NCBI GenBank assembly: GCA_947575935.1
Contig: CANPPM010000067.1
Span: forward strand, 1-11,057
Direction of reading: 5' to 3'
DNA from: an uncultured Butyricicoccus sp.
Lineage (GTDB): Bacteria > Bacillota > Clostridia > Oscillospirales > Butyricicoccaceae
DNA: 11,057 nt
A program made the translations under genes and the position numbers. This document shows positions 1-6,508 of this stretch, piece by piece. The notes beneath the pieces were generated by a model, which worked only from the letters and a program-made list of their open reading frames with translations, was not told where the DNA came from and searched no databases. Numbering within the stretch: position 1 is the stretch's first letter; every line of letters starts with the position of its first letter.

Positions 1-53
1 GGCGTGGGACTGCAACTCCCTGATCCCCAGTTCGATTCTGGGTGGTACCTCCA
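1..53 (+). tRNA. tRNA-Cys (GCA), 3' part; 5' end lies outside the window
   Basis: The visible part runs from the end of the D-arm to the 3' CCA. The anticodon loop is the 7-mer ctgcaac (10-16), which puts anticodon GCA at 12-14, reading Cys codons. The anticodon stem has GGGA/TCCC pairing, with a T-T mismatch at its outer end. The T-arm is CCCAG-TTCGATT-CTGGG (26-42), the acceptor strand is 43-49, the discriminator is U73 (base 50) and CCA is encoded at 51-53. U73 together with a GCA anticodon are the known identity elements for cysteinyl-tRNA synthetase. The 5' acceptor strand is not in the window, so acceptor pairing cannot be checked. Confidence 0.93.
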
Positions 54-59
54 AACTGC

Positions 60-115
60 AGCAGGACCGCAGACATAGGATGTAAGATCCTTTGCCTGCG
101 GTTCTGCTTTTGTTG
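60..115 (+). terminator. Intrinsic terminator after tRNA-Cys
   Basis: A 13-bp arm at 60-72 (AGCAGGACCGCAG) pairs with 96-108 (one G-U wobble). An inner AGGAT/ATCCT stem lies in the loop. The 3' arm runs into TTTTGTTGTTT. It separates tRNA transcription from the riboflavin locus. Confidence 0.85.
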
Positions 116-289
116 TTTGGACACATCTCCCAATGTATGAACGTCCCAAAGGGCTCTCCGCTCGGCAACTCACGGAAACGGAGAACCCAGTTACGCAGCT
201 TGCTCGCATCCTCCTGCCGCCCTTGCCCCGCGCACCTCCCAATCCCGCGCCTGATCTATAGTTTTGCCCATATCCGTATAAATTACCCC

Positions 290-318
290 TTGACAGTCCA
301 TACACAATGGCGTATACT
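290..318 (+). promoter_or_regulatory. Sigma-A promoter of the rib operon
   Basis: A perfect -35 box TTGACA (290-295) is separated by 17 bp from -10 TATACT (313-318). Transcription would start near 325, about 15 nt before the first base pair of the FMN aptamer, as expected for a riboswitch leader. Confidence 0.88.
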
Positions 319-339
319 GATGTCTGTAAAGTAAATATG

Positions 340-454
340 ATTCTTCAGGGCAGGGTGTAATTCCCTACCGGCGGTACAGCCCGCGAACGCTTTGACAAAG
401 CGCCGATTCGGTGAAACTCCGAGGCCGACAGTATAGTCTGGATGAAAGAAGAAT
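340..454 (+). promoter_or_regulatory. FMN riboswitch (RFN element) aptamer
   Basis: The conserved RFN blocks appear in order: AGGGCAGGGTG (347-357), TTCCCTACCGGCGGT (361-375), AGCCCGCGA, GATTCGGTGAAACTCCGAGG (405-424) with GCCGACAGT, and ATAGTCTGGATGAAAGAAG. The closing stem P1 is ATTCTTC (340-346) with GAAGAAT (448-454). FMN binding is known to favour downstream termination, so rib genes are turned off when flavin is plentiful. A possible antiterminator pairing is GACAG (455-459) with CTGTC (496-500), the 5' arm of the first terminator; this pairing is short and is an inference. Confidence 0.97.
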
Positions 455-495
455 GACAGGCTTTCCTCCGTTTCCCGGGGTTTCTTTGCCGTTTT

Positions 496-535
496 CTGTC
501 CTGGAATGCCGCGCATTTCAGGACAGTTTTTGTTT
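496..535 (+). terminator. Riboswitch-controlled terminator 1
   Basis: A 13-bp stem (496-508 with 514-526, one G-U pair) and a 5-nt loop are followed by TTTTTGTTT. This is the usual expression platform of an RFN leader: it stops transcription before ribD when FMN is bound. Confidence 0.9.
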
Positions 536-569
536 GCTCTGTTAAGATTTTCTCAACAGAGCTTTTTTT
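536..569 (+). terminator. Second, back-to-back terminator in the rib leader
   Basis: GCTCTGTT (536-543) pairs perfectly with AACAGAGC (555-562) across an 11-nt loop and is followed by seven T's (563-569). It begins immediately after the U-tract of the first terminator and ends 24 nt before the ribD start codon. RFN leaders normally have one terminator, so this is unusual. It may back up the first, or work independently of FMN. Confidence 0.72.
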
Positions 570-593
570 GATGATCAGCGAGGTGAATTCCAC

Positions 594-1736
594 ATGAACG
601 ATGCATTTTATATGCGGCGGGCGCTTGCGCTTGCAGAGCGCGGCGCAGGCTACGTCTGCCCCAATCCGATGGTCGGCGCAGTGCTCGTCAAACAGGGCCG
701 CATCATCGGCGAGGGTTGGCACGCCCGCTGCGGCCAGCCGCACGCCGAACGAAACGCACTGGCCAACCGCACCGAAAGTGCGACAGGCGCAACCATGTAT
801 GTCACCCTTGAACCCTGCTGCCATTACGGGCGCACGCCGCCCTGCACCGAAGCCATTTTGGAACATAAACTTGCACGTGTAGTCGTCGGCTGTCTGGATC
901 CCAATGCAAAGGTCGCCGGGCAGGGCGTCCAACGGCTGCGTGCACACGGCATAACCGTTGACGTTGGTCTTCTGGAATCGGAATGCCGGCGCCAAAACGA
1001 GGTATTCCTGCACTATATCACGACCGGGCTTCCCTTTGTCGTAATGAAATATGCCATGACGCTGGACGGCAAGATTGCCGCGCACACCGGCGACAGCCGC
1101 TGGGTCAGCGGCGAAACCGCCCGCGCGCATACCCATGCGATGCGCAGCCGCCTAACCGGCATCCTGGTCGGCATCGGAACCGTACTGGCCGATGACCCGC
1201 TGCTTTCCTGTCGGATAGCGCCGCAGGGTGACCCGCCGCGCTCGGGGCGCAACCCCATCCGGATCGTCTGCGACAGCCATCTCCGTCTCCCGCTGTGTTC
1301 GGCACTGGTTCGGACCGCGCGAGAAATTCCACTGATCGCAGCGCACACGGATGGCACGCCGGATCAGGCCGCCGCACTCGAAGCCGCCGGTGTTACCGTC
1401 TGGCAGTGCGCAGCACGGGACGGCCGGGTCGATCTAAACGATCTCATGCGGCGGCTTGGGGAGGCACAGATCGACAGCGTCCTGCTGGAAGGCGGTAGCG
1501 CGCTGCACTGGGCGGCCCTCGAAGCCGGGATTGTGCAAAAGCTGCAGGTTTATATCGCCCCCAAACTGGTCGGCGGCGCCGGTGCAAAGTCTCCGATCGG
1601 CGGCGCCGGGTTTGAGGAAATGCGCAGCGCATGTCTGGTATCAGATTCCCGGCTGACCTCATTGGACGGCGACCTGCTTTGGGAGGGCTACCTGCACAAC
1701 GCAGAAGGGAGGGATACCCCATGTTCACCGGACTAA
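594..1736 (+). CDS. ribD: RibD, bifunctional diaminohydroxyphosphoribosylaminopyrimidine deaminase / 5-amino-6-(5-phosphoribosylamino)uracil reductase
   Basis: 380 aa, the usual RibD length. It carries out the second and third steps of the pyrimidine branch of riboflavin synthesis: deamination of the pyrimidine ring, then NADPH-dependent reduction of the ribosyl side chain. The N-terminal cytidine-deaminase-like domain (about 1-145) has the zinc and catalytic set H50-A-E52 and TLEPCCHYGRTPPC (71-84; C75 and C84 as ligands). The C-terminal RibD reductase domain (about 147-370) has MKYAMTLDGKIA (151-162), SRWVSGETAR (168-177), ILVGIGTVLADDPLLSCR (190-207) and a late LLEGGSALH. The start is set by AGGTGA seven bases upstream. 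The 3' end overlaps ribE by 16 nt, suggesting coupled translation. Expression is under the upstream FMN riboswitch. All key residues are present. Confidence 0.96.
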   Translation: MNDAFYMRRALALAERGAGYVCPNPMVGAVLVKQGRIIGEGWHARCGQPHAERNALANRTESATGATMYVTLEPCCHYGRTPPCTEAILEHKLARVVVGCLDPNAKVAGQGVQRLRAHGITVDVGLLESECRRQNEVFLHYITTGLPFVVMKYAMTLDGKIAAHTGDSRWVSGETARAHTHAMRSRLTGILVGIGTVLADDPLLSCRIAPQGDPPRSGRNPIRIVCDSHLRLPLCSALVRTAREIPLIAAHTDGTPDQAAALEAAGVTVWQCAARDGRVDLNDLMRRLGEAQIDSVLLEGGSALHWAALEAGIVQKLQVYIAPKLVGGAGAKSPIGGAGFEEMRSACLVSDSRLTSLDGDLLWEGYLHNAEGRDTPCSPD

Positions 1737-2368
1737 TCGAAGAGGTTGGTACTGTCGCCCGGCTGGAAGGCAGCTCGCGCGGCGCGCGCCTTACCATCCG
1801 CTGCAGCACCGTACTCGAAGGCGCCCGCACCGGCGACTCTATCGCAGTGAACGGCGTTTGCCTGACAGTGACCGGGCACACCTCCGGCAGCTTTACCGCC
1901 GATGTCATGGCCGAATCCCTCCGCCGCTCCGGATTGGGGGCACTGCGCCCCGGGGACCCGGTCAATCTGGAACGCGCGATGCCGGCAAACGGCCGCTTCG
2001 GGGGGCATATTGTCTCCGGACATATTGACGGTACTGGCACAATTGAATCGTTTACCCCCGAAGGGGACGCCGCCGTCTGGGTCACCATCGCCGCACCGCC
2101 CGCGTTACTGCGCTATCTCGTGGAAAAGGGCTCCATCACGATCGACGGCATCAGTCTGACGGTCGCTTACGTGGACGCGCACCGCTTCCGTGTCTCCATC
2201 ATCCCGCATACCGGCGCAGAAACCACGCTGCTGCGGCGCAGCCCCGGCGACACCGTCAACCTGGAATGCGATATCATCGCAAAATACGTCGAAAAACTGA
2301 TGCAGCCGGCGGCATCGCCCCAAAGCAGCAACATCACTTTAGAATTTCTGGCCCAAAACGGCTTTTAG
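1721..2368 (+). CDS. ribE: RibE, riboflavin synthase (alpha chain)
   Basis: 215 aa. It dismutates two 6,7-dimethyl-8-ribityllumazine molecules into riboflavin plus the pyrimidine substrate of RibH, so it works with the ribH product. The protein has the classic N-terminus MFTGLIEEVG and two lumazine-binding barrel repeats, shown by paired signatures: VNGVCLTV (43-50) in the first barrel, GHIVSGHIDGTG (95-106) at the junction, and IDGISLTV (141-148) in the second. The open frame extends upstream inside ribD, but the family start MFTGLIEE is preceded by GAAGGGAGGG (1703-1712), so the ATG at 1721 is chosen. The start lies inside the ribD 3' end. The tail after about residue 190 is variable and likely non-catalytic. 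Confidence 0.96.
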   Translation: MFTGLIEEVGTVARLEGSSRGARLTIRCSTVLEGARTGDSIAVNGVCLTVTGHTSGSFTADVMAESLRRSGLGALRPGDPVNLERAMPANGRFGGHIVSGHIDGTGTIESFTPEGDAAVWVTIAAPPALLRYLVEKGSITIDGISLTVAYVDAHRFRVSIIPHTGAETTLLRRSPGDTVNLECDIIAKYVEKLMQPAASPQSSNITLEFLAQNGF

Positions 2369-2379
2369 GGAGGAAGAAT

Positions 2380-3588
2380 ATGGAACACCAATACAGCACC
2401 ATCGAACAGGCGTTGGAGGAGCTCCGCGCAGGGCGCCTGATCGTCACCATCGACGACCCCGACCGCGAAAACGAAGGCGACCTGATCTGCGCCGCACAAT
2501 TTGCAACAACCGAAAACGTGAATTTTATGGCAGTCCATGCCAAGGGACTGATCTGTACCCCCATGAGCGAGGCGGTCGCCACCCGTCTCGGCCTAGAACA
2601 GATGGTCAAGGTCAACACAGATAACCATCAGACCGCTTTCACCGTCTCAATCGACCATACAGATACCACAACCGGGATTTCCGCTGAGGAACGCGGCCTC
2701 ACCTGCCGTAAATGCGCCGATCCCCGGGCCAGGCCGGAGGATTTCCGCCGTCCCGGACATGTATTCCCATTGGTCTCGCGGCGCGGCGGCGTACTGATGC
2801 GTAACGGCCACACCGAGGCCACGGTCGACCTGTGCCGCCTGGCCGGACTGGAAGCCTGCGGCCTGTGCTGCGAGATCATGCGCGACGACGGCACCATGAT
2901 GCGTACTACCGAGCTGCTGCAGATGGCGGGCCGCCTCGGTTTGAAAGTCATTACCATCAAGGCGCTGCAGGATTATTGCCGCCGCCATGACAAACACGTC
3001 GTGCGCGAAGCCGACGCACGGATGCCAACCAAGTATGGGGATTTCCGTATTCTTGGCTACGTCAACGACCTAACCGGCGAACATCATGTCGCATTGGTCA
3101 AGGGCGACATTGGCGACGGCCGCGGACTGCTCTGCCGCGTCCATTCCGAGTGCCTGACCGGAGACGTCTTCGGATCCCGCCGTTGCGACTGCGGCCAGCA
3201 ACTGGCCGCAGCAATGCAGCAGATTGAGCGCGAGGGACGCGGCGTGCTGCTCTACATGCGGCAGGAAGGGCGCGGCATCGGGCTGATCAACAAACTGAAA
3301 GCATATGAACTGCAGGAGCGGGGGTTTGACACCGTCGAGGCCAATGTCAAGCTTGGCTTTGCCCCCGATCTGCGTGAATACTGGATCGGCGCGCAAATTC
3401 TGCAGGATCTCGGCGCACGCGAGCTTCGGCTGCTGACCAACAACCCAGAAAAAATCTATGGGCTGGACGGCTTTGGCGTCGAGATCGTCGAGCGCGTGCC
3501 TATCGAAATTGCGCCGCAGGCAGAAGACGCCTTTTATCTGCGTACCAAGCAGCAAAAAATGGGCCATATTTTCAAGCAGTCGCTTTAA
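2380..3588 (+). CDS. ribBA: RibBA, 3,4-dihydroxy-2-butanone-4-phosphate synthase / GTP cyclohydrolase II
   Basis: 402 aa fusion that supplies both entry substrates of riboflavin synthesis. The RibB domain (about 1-203) makes 3,4-dihydroxy-2-butanone 4-phosphate from ribulose 5-phosphate; it shows DDPDRENEGDLICAA (25-39), HTDTTTGISAEER (93-105), RPGHVFPL (124-131) and GHTEATVDL (143-151). The RibA domain (about 208-402) opens GTP; it shows the zinc cysteines C258, C269 and C271 in HSECLTGDVFGSRRCDCG, then MRQEGRGIGLINKLKAY (293-309) and RLLTNNPEKIYGL (350-362). The start follows GGGAGGAAG with good spacing, 11 nt after ribE; an upstream in-frame ATG lies inside ribE and lacks such a site. The RibB half is rich in cysteine (for example TCRKCADP where relatives often have hydrophobic residues); its meaning is unknown. 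ribD-ribE-ribBA-ribH is the Bacillus-type order. Confidence 0.96.
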   Translation: MEHQYSTIEQALEELRAGRLIVTIDDPDRENEGDLICAAQFATTENVNFMAVHAKGLICTPMSEAVATRLGLEQMVKVNTDNHQTAFTVSIDHTDTTTGISAEERGLTCRKCADPRARPEDFRRPGHVFPLVSRRGGVLMRNGHTEATVDLCRLAGLEACGLCCEIMRDDGTMMRTTELLQMAGRLGLKVITIKALQDYCRRHDKHVVREADARMPTKYGDFRILGYVNDLTGEHHVALVKGDIGDGRGLLCRVHSECLTGDVFGSRRCDCGQQLAAAMQQIEREGRGVLLYMRQEGRGIGLINKLKAYELQERGFDTVEANVKLGFAPDLREYWIGAQILQDLGARELRLLTNNPEKIYGLDGFGVEIVERVPIEIAPQAEDAFYLRTKQQKMGHIFKQSL

Positions 3589-3608
3589 ATCCTATTTCTC
3601 AATGGGCG

Positions 3609-3634
3609 AACCGCCGGACCGGCGCCGGTTTTTT
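3609..3634 (+). terminator. Possible terminator between ribBA and ribH
   Basis: A GC-rich imperfect hairpin (AACCG...CGGTT ends with CCGG/CCGG core, 3609-3630) is followed by TTTTTT (3629-3634), 20 nt after the ribBA stop codon. The stem needs a bulge on its 3' side, so it could be a leaky terminator or an RNA end-stabilising structure. Confidence 0.5.
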
Positions 3635-3661
3635 GCTGCGCACGATAATCCGCAGGGGCCC

Positions 3662-3784
3662 CAGGGAAACTGCAGTGCTTGTGTGGCTTAAAACAAGCCG
3701 CAATCCCTGTGCCATATTCTAAAAAACGGCGGCGCGCCTTCCCGGTATGTCTCCCTTTTAAAAAACCGTTTTCGACAGAAAACG
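3662..3784 (+). promoter_or_regulatory. Structured spacer upstream of ribH (stacked stem-loops)
   Basis: Two stem-loops can be read directly. The first has an outer CAGGGA (3662-3667)/TCCCTG (3704-3709) helix enclosing an 8-bp hairpin TGTGGCTT (3682-3689)/AAGCCGCA (3695-3702) with loop AAAAC. The second is CGTTTTC (3767-3773)/GAAAACG (3778-3784) with a GACA loop, possibly extended by TTTTAA/TTAAAA outside. I recognise no known riboswitch class, and it does not have RFN sequence blocks. No clear promoter with good -35 and -10 boxes is visible between 3635 and 3835. A role in ribH expression is an inference. Confidence 0.35.
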
Positions 3785-3853
3785 CCCTTAAAACACCTGT
3801 TATCCGGTTGATACACACAATTTTTGAAACAATTCCAAGGAGGTATTTCTATC

Positions 3854-4315
3854 ATGCATATCTTAGAAGGCAAGGTTGTCGGCGGACAGGAGAATTATGC
3901 AATTGTCGCCGCACGCTTTAATGAATTTATCGTTTCCAAGCTCATCAGCGGCGCAGAAGATACGCTCGTACGCCATGGCGTCTCCACCGACCAAATTACC
4001 CTTGCATGGGTTCCCGGCGCATTTGAAATCCCGATTGCGGCACAGAAACTGGCGGCCTCCGGCAAATACGACGCCGTTATCTGCCTCGGTGCGGTCATCC
4101 GCGGCTCGACCAGCCATTACGACTACGTCTGCTCCGAGGTCTCTAAGGGCGTGGCGCAGGTCGGCCTGCAAACCGGCGTCCCCTGCCTGTTTGGCATACT
4201 GACCACCGACAACATTGAACAGGCCATCGAACGCGCCGGCGCCAAGGCCGGCAACAAGGGCGCCGACTGCGCAATGGGGGCGATCGAAATGGTCAACCTG
4301 CTGCGTCAGTGCTGA
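3854..4315 (+). CDS. ribH: RibH, 6,7-dimethyl-8-ribityllumazine synthase
   Basis: 153 aa, standard length for the family. It condenses 5-amino-6-ribitylaminouracil with 3,4-dihydroxy-2-butanone 4-phosphate to lumazine, the substrate of RibE; relatives form icosahedral 60-mers or pentamers. Visible motifs are ARFNEFI (20-26, substrate-binding loop), WVPGAFEIP (52-60), AVIRGSTSHYDYVCSE (80-95) with the catalytic histidine H88, and a C-terminal NKGADCAMGAIEMVNLL (134-150). The start is the ATG after AAGGAGGT (3837-3844); an in-frame TTG 30 nt upstream lacks a comparable site. Unlike the tightly packed first three genes, ribH lies 265 nt after ribBA behind a possible terminator. No ribT-like gene follows. 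Confidence 0.96.
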   Translation: MHILEGKVVGGQENYAIVAARFNEFIVSKLISGAEDTLVRHGVSTDQITLAWVPGAFEIPIAAQKLAASGKYDAVICLGAVIRGSTSHYDYVCSEVSKGVAQVGLQTGVPCLFGILTTDNIEQAIERAGAKAGNKGADCAMGAIEMVNLLRQC

Positions 4316-4398
4316 TCCGCCCCCCCTGCCGCCATAGCTTTTTGTAGGCTTGCCGGATTTCTGCACCACCTGTCTTTCTGCCAATCACATCTGTAAAC

Positions 4399-4432
4399 AA
4401 CGGCCGGGGGAATTGCTCCTCCGGCCGTTTTG
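4399..4432 (+). terminator. Terminator of the rib locus
   Basis: AACGGCCGG (4399-4407) pairs with CCGGCCGTT (4421-4429); four further pairs (one G-U) close a 5-nt loop. TTTT follows. It lies 84 nt downstream of the ribH stop. Confidence 0.88.
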
Positions 4433-4472
4433 CAACGAATCAAGCGCCTGCAGCGCACTTTTTCACAGTTTA

Positions 4473-4502
4473 AGCGGCCAGAGGAACACCCCTCTGGCCG
4501 CT
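4473..4502 (+). terminator. Second hairpin in the convergent rib / minus-strand intergenic region
   Basis: AGCGGCCAGAGG (4473-4484) pairs perfectly over 12 bp with CCTCTGGCCGCT (4491-4502). Tails are only weakly T-rich on both strands (GTCAGTTTG on plus, TTAAACTG on minus), so it may act as a bidirectional barrier for ribH and for the minus-strand gene ending at 4629. In the rest of the 313-nt gap (4316-4628) I see nothing besides this and the hairpin at 4399. Confidence 0.5.
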
Positions 4503-4628
4503 GTCAGTTTGCAGATGCAGAACACTGATATACCTCGCCCGGCACACCGCTTCGGCAACCCGAAACGGCAGATACCAGAGCACTTTCTGGACGCAGGACG
4601 CCCAGTCCCCTTCAATCCTTGCCGCAGA

Positions 4629-5231
4629 CTATGCCTGGCGGACTACAAAGGTCGGCGTTACGGAAAACGTCTGATTTTCCGGGACCGCGCTGCCCAGCGT
4701 ACCTACAACGTACATCACCGTACTGTCATATGCGCCCAACGAAGTAATATGGATATCCTGTGAGGAATTGGCCCACAGCCAGTTGGTCCCGCCAAGGGAA
4801 ACAGGCATCTGATCCGACAGCGTTTCCGGCTGGAAGCCAATCGCAATTTGATTCGGCCCTACATCAGGTCCATTGCTCCAGGTGGCGCCGTCAAGCTTAC
4901 TCAAGTCCACCGCAGTATACACCACATCCAAGCTGACCGGAACACTGGAACGATTTGATACTGTAATACGCGGAGAAATCACTTTATTCTCCCCCTGGAT
5001 CGAACGCCCCATATGAAACGGGACATAAGTCGGCATCGTCACCGACATAATGGCCGGCTCGATCTCGCCAACCATCAGCACCTGATTCGATGAACCAATC
5101 GGAATATCCGCACTCTGATAGGATGCCGCAAAGGCGGCAATCCCCTCCGCCTCAGCCGCATAGGCGCTGGTCAGCAGCAGCGCCGTAGCCAGCATCACCA
5201 GCAGTATGACAACAAACAATTTTCGTTTCAT
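4629..5231 (-). CDS. Secreted protein of unknown function, likely beta-rich cell-surface protein
   Basis: 200 aa. A clear Sec signal peptide is present: MKRK, a long hydrophobic core (about 5-20), then TSAYA with likely cleavage after A25. The mature part is polar, with short alternating hydrophobic patterns. It contains SVTMPTYVPFHM and ITVSNRSSVPVSLDVV, a style I associate with beta-sandwich surface proteins of Clostridia, but I cannot name a family. No cysteine and no sorting motif (LPXTG) or second membrane segment is seen, so it would be released or held non-covalently. The ATG at 5231 is chosen because AAGGAGAT lies just upstream; an in-frame ATG 36 nt further out would add a charged extension before the signal peptide. 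It is the second gene of a minus-strand pair, 199 nt after its partner, with no clear promoter of its own in that gap. Confidence 0.82.
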   Translation of the reverse strand: MKRKLFVVILLVMLATALLLTSAYAAEAEGIAAFAASYQSADIPIGSSNQVLMVGEIEPAIMSVTMPTYVPFHMGRSIQGENKVISPRITVSNRSSVPVSLDVVYTAVDLSKLDGATWSNGPDVGPNQIAIGFQPETLSDQMPVSLGGTNWLWANSSQDIHITSLGAYDSTVMYVVGTLGSAVPENQTFSVTPTFVVRQA

Positions 5232-5430
5232 TTTACGATCTCCTTTCATTTCGCGCATTCTGTGCAAAAGCCAGCAGAAGGCAGTGGATAGGTTTCCGAA
5301 TTCCAGTCCTGTCAGCCTGAACCGCCGCTTCCCAGGGGCGGCGGCCAGTCACGCGCATCCACGCCTGCTGCACCTGCGTTCACACAGCCCACTCTCAATC
5401 CCCGCCTGCATCCGCAAAGAATGACCAAAA

Positions 5431-5937
5431 TCAGCTACAAATGGTGAGCGAAATAGCAGCCCCAGCCTGCCCAATATAAGATTGATCGTCTTCCCGGTAC
5501 GCGTGAAAATACGCTGTTGCCGGATACCGGCCCGGCTCCAACACCTTGTCCAGCCGGTCATTTTCGATATACGACCCCGCAGGTAGCAGTTCTGACCGGT
5601 AAAGCAGCTCACTGGTCGCGTCCGCATAAATCTCCACCAGAAGAAGCTTGGCATTCTGTGCCGGGTTCTCCAACATCAAGTTCCCTTCTGCGCCGCCCGT
5701 TTCAAACACCGGACTTGCATTGATCGAAAACGCAATCATCCCCTCATCCAGCTGTTGCTGAAGCTCAGACTGCCGCTGCTCCATATCTATCCCCGGCAGA
5801 ACGCCCATAACGGCATTATCATCCAGCTTCATGGAGCGTCCCTGACGCTGCACAATAAAAAATACAGCCGCCCCCACCGCTGCAAGGCAGACCGCGCAGA
5901 GCAAGATCCATTTCTTTTTCCGAGCTATCATATTCAT
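5431..5937 (-). CDS. Membrane-anchored exported protein of unknown function
   Basis: 168 aa. A positively charged start (MNMIARKKKW) precedes one transmembrane segment (about 10-29), then QRQGR and an outside domain: type II anchor topology or an uncleaved signal. The ectodomain opens with KLDDNAVMGVLPG and a short glutamine-rich stretch likely to be helical (about 55-67), then a beta-rich part with NASPVF, EGNLMLENPAQNAKLLLV, ELLPAGSYIENDRLDKVLEPG and a final GQAGAAISLTI. I recall similar unnamed proteins in gut Clostridia, but from memory only. The ATG at 5937 follows AGGAGGGA at proper distance; the ATG at 5961 would lie upstream of that site. It is first of a likely two-gene unit with the secreted protein at 4629-5231, suggesting joint work at the cell surface. 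Confidence 0.82.
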   Translation of the reverse strand: MNMIARKKKWILLCAVCLAAVGAAVFFIVQRQGRSMKLDDNAVMGVLPGIDMEQRQSELQQQLDEGMIAFSINASPVFETGGAEGNLMLENPAQNAKLLLVEIYADATSELLYRSELLPAGSYIENDRLDKVLEPGRYPATAYFHAYREDDQSYIGQAGAAISLTICS

Positions 5938-5965
5938 AGATTTGATCCCTCCTGAATTCATTGTA

Positions 5966-6002
5966 TATATGATATCATATAGAGCCCGGATAAATCTATA
6001 AA
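5966..6002 (-). promoter_or_regulatory. Likely promoter with overlapping 16-bp palindrome upstream of the minus-strand pair
   Basis: On the minus strand, TTTATA (6002-5997), a 17-bp spacer and TATGAT (5979-5974) form a passable sigma-A promoter about 37 nt upstream of the start at 5937. The -10 box lies within TATATGATATCATATA (5966-5981), a perfect 16-bp palindrome, well placed for a repressor dimer. The surrounding sequence is AT-rich, which raises the chance of palindromes; the GATATC core is nevertheless non-trivial. Confidence 0.45.
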
Positions 6003-6464
6003 AACTTACTTATTTCAACAATAATTAACATAAAATTTACAGATTTTCCAAGCACCCAAAATATGGAGATATCAAGAAGTCCGAATCCTTTTTCCGCGAT
6101 ATATTTTCAAAAACAAAAGGGCAGCTGTACAGGCGTCCCCACCGCCGGAACGCCCTAAAAAGGCCCGCGTCCCCTTCTTCGCCTGCGGCACAGGAGCGCA
6201 TCTTCCAGAAACTTTGCCATTTTGCCCGCACAGAAAACGGTGCAGCGCAAAAACCGCGTCAAAAAGGCGTAAAACCATCCCCTACAACGTTTTTCCACCA
6301 AATTCTCCAAATAAATTCATCGGAATGTGCAAACTTTTAAAAGAACGCTATTCCAACAGTTTTCTAGTAAATACCCATATTTCTCTTCGCTTTGGAATAT
6401 TTTGGAATATTTTTAGTGCTTTTTGGCGTTTTGCACAGCAAAATGAGTTTTTTATGAGCAACTC
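6003..6464. other. AT-rich intergenic stretch without a credible gene
   Basis: This stretch is the upstream region of two divergent units. Short open frames exist on both strands, but none has a good ribosome binding site or recognisable protein pattern. The left part (to about 6290) has patches of GC-rich sequence; the right part is strongly AT-rich. The only notable structure is the repeated TTGGAATA motif described separately. Confidence 0.6.
6349..6410 (+). repeat. TTGGAATA motifs: tandem direct repeat plus one inverted copy
   Basis: TTTGGAATAT occurs twice head to tail at 6391-6400 and 6401-6410. The reverse complement TATTCCAA is at 6349-6356. The cluster lies 55 to 115 nt upstream of the symporter -35 box, a place where activator sites are often found. 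Spacing of the direct copies is 10 bp, one helical turn, so both face the same side of the DNA. No regulator can be named. Confidence 0.4.
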
Positions 6465-6493
6465 TTGACTTTTTGACGAAGCAATGTTACAAT
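6465..6493 (+). promoter_or_regulatory. Sigma-A promoter of the symporter gene
   Basis: TTGACT (6465-6470), exactly 17 bp, then TACAAT (6488-6493). Transcription would start near 6500, giving a leader of about 299 nt. Confidence 0.82.
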
Positions 6494-6508
6494 TTGTTCA
6501 TGGATGAA

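Noticed and set aside
151..188. Imperfect hairpin (GGG-TCTCCG with CGGAGA-CCC) between the tRNA terminator and the rib promoter
   Set aside because: Loop of 18 nt, one mismatch and no T-tract; no gene or known RNA fits, so it is probably chance pairing.
345..1136. Long minus-strand open frame (263 codons) across the riboswitch and the start of ribD
   Set aside because: It is an antisense shadow of a clear RFN element and a well-conserved RibD, common in GC-rich coding DNA; no ribosome binding site or family pattern.
1444..2088. Minus-strand open frame (214 codons) across the ribD-ribE junction
   Set aside because: Antisense to two conserved enzymes whose motifs fix the coding strand; composition is that of a shadow frame, rich in Arg, Pro and Ser.
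5322..5344. CCGCCGC/GCGGCGG hairpin in the gap between the two minus-strand surface genes, as a terminator
   Set aside because: A 7-bp stem with a 9-nt loop and no T-run on the minus strand, so termination is unlikely; at most a processing or stability element.
6037..6278. Overlapping minus-strand small open frames, and a GC-rich inverted repeat near 6118-6156 followed by T's on the minus strand, as a possible small RNA or peptide gene
   Set aside because: No ribosome binding site with proper spacing, no convincing promoter, and the competing short pairings (AGGGC/GCCCT and GGCGT/ACGCC) exclude each other.
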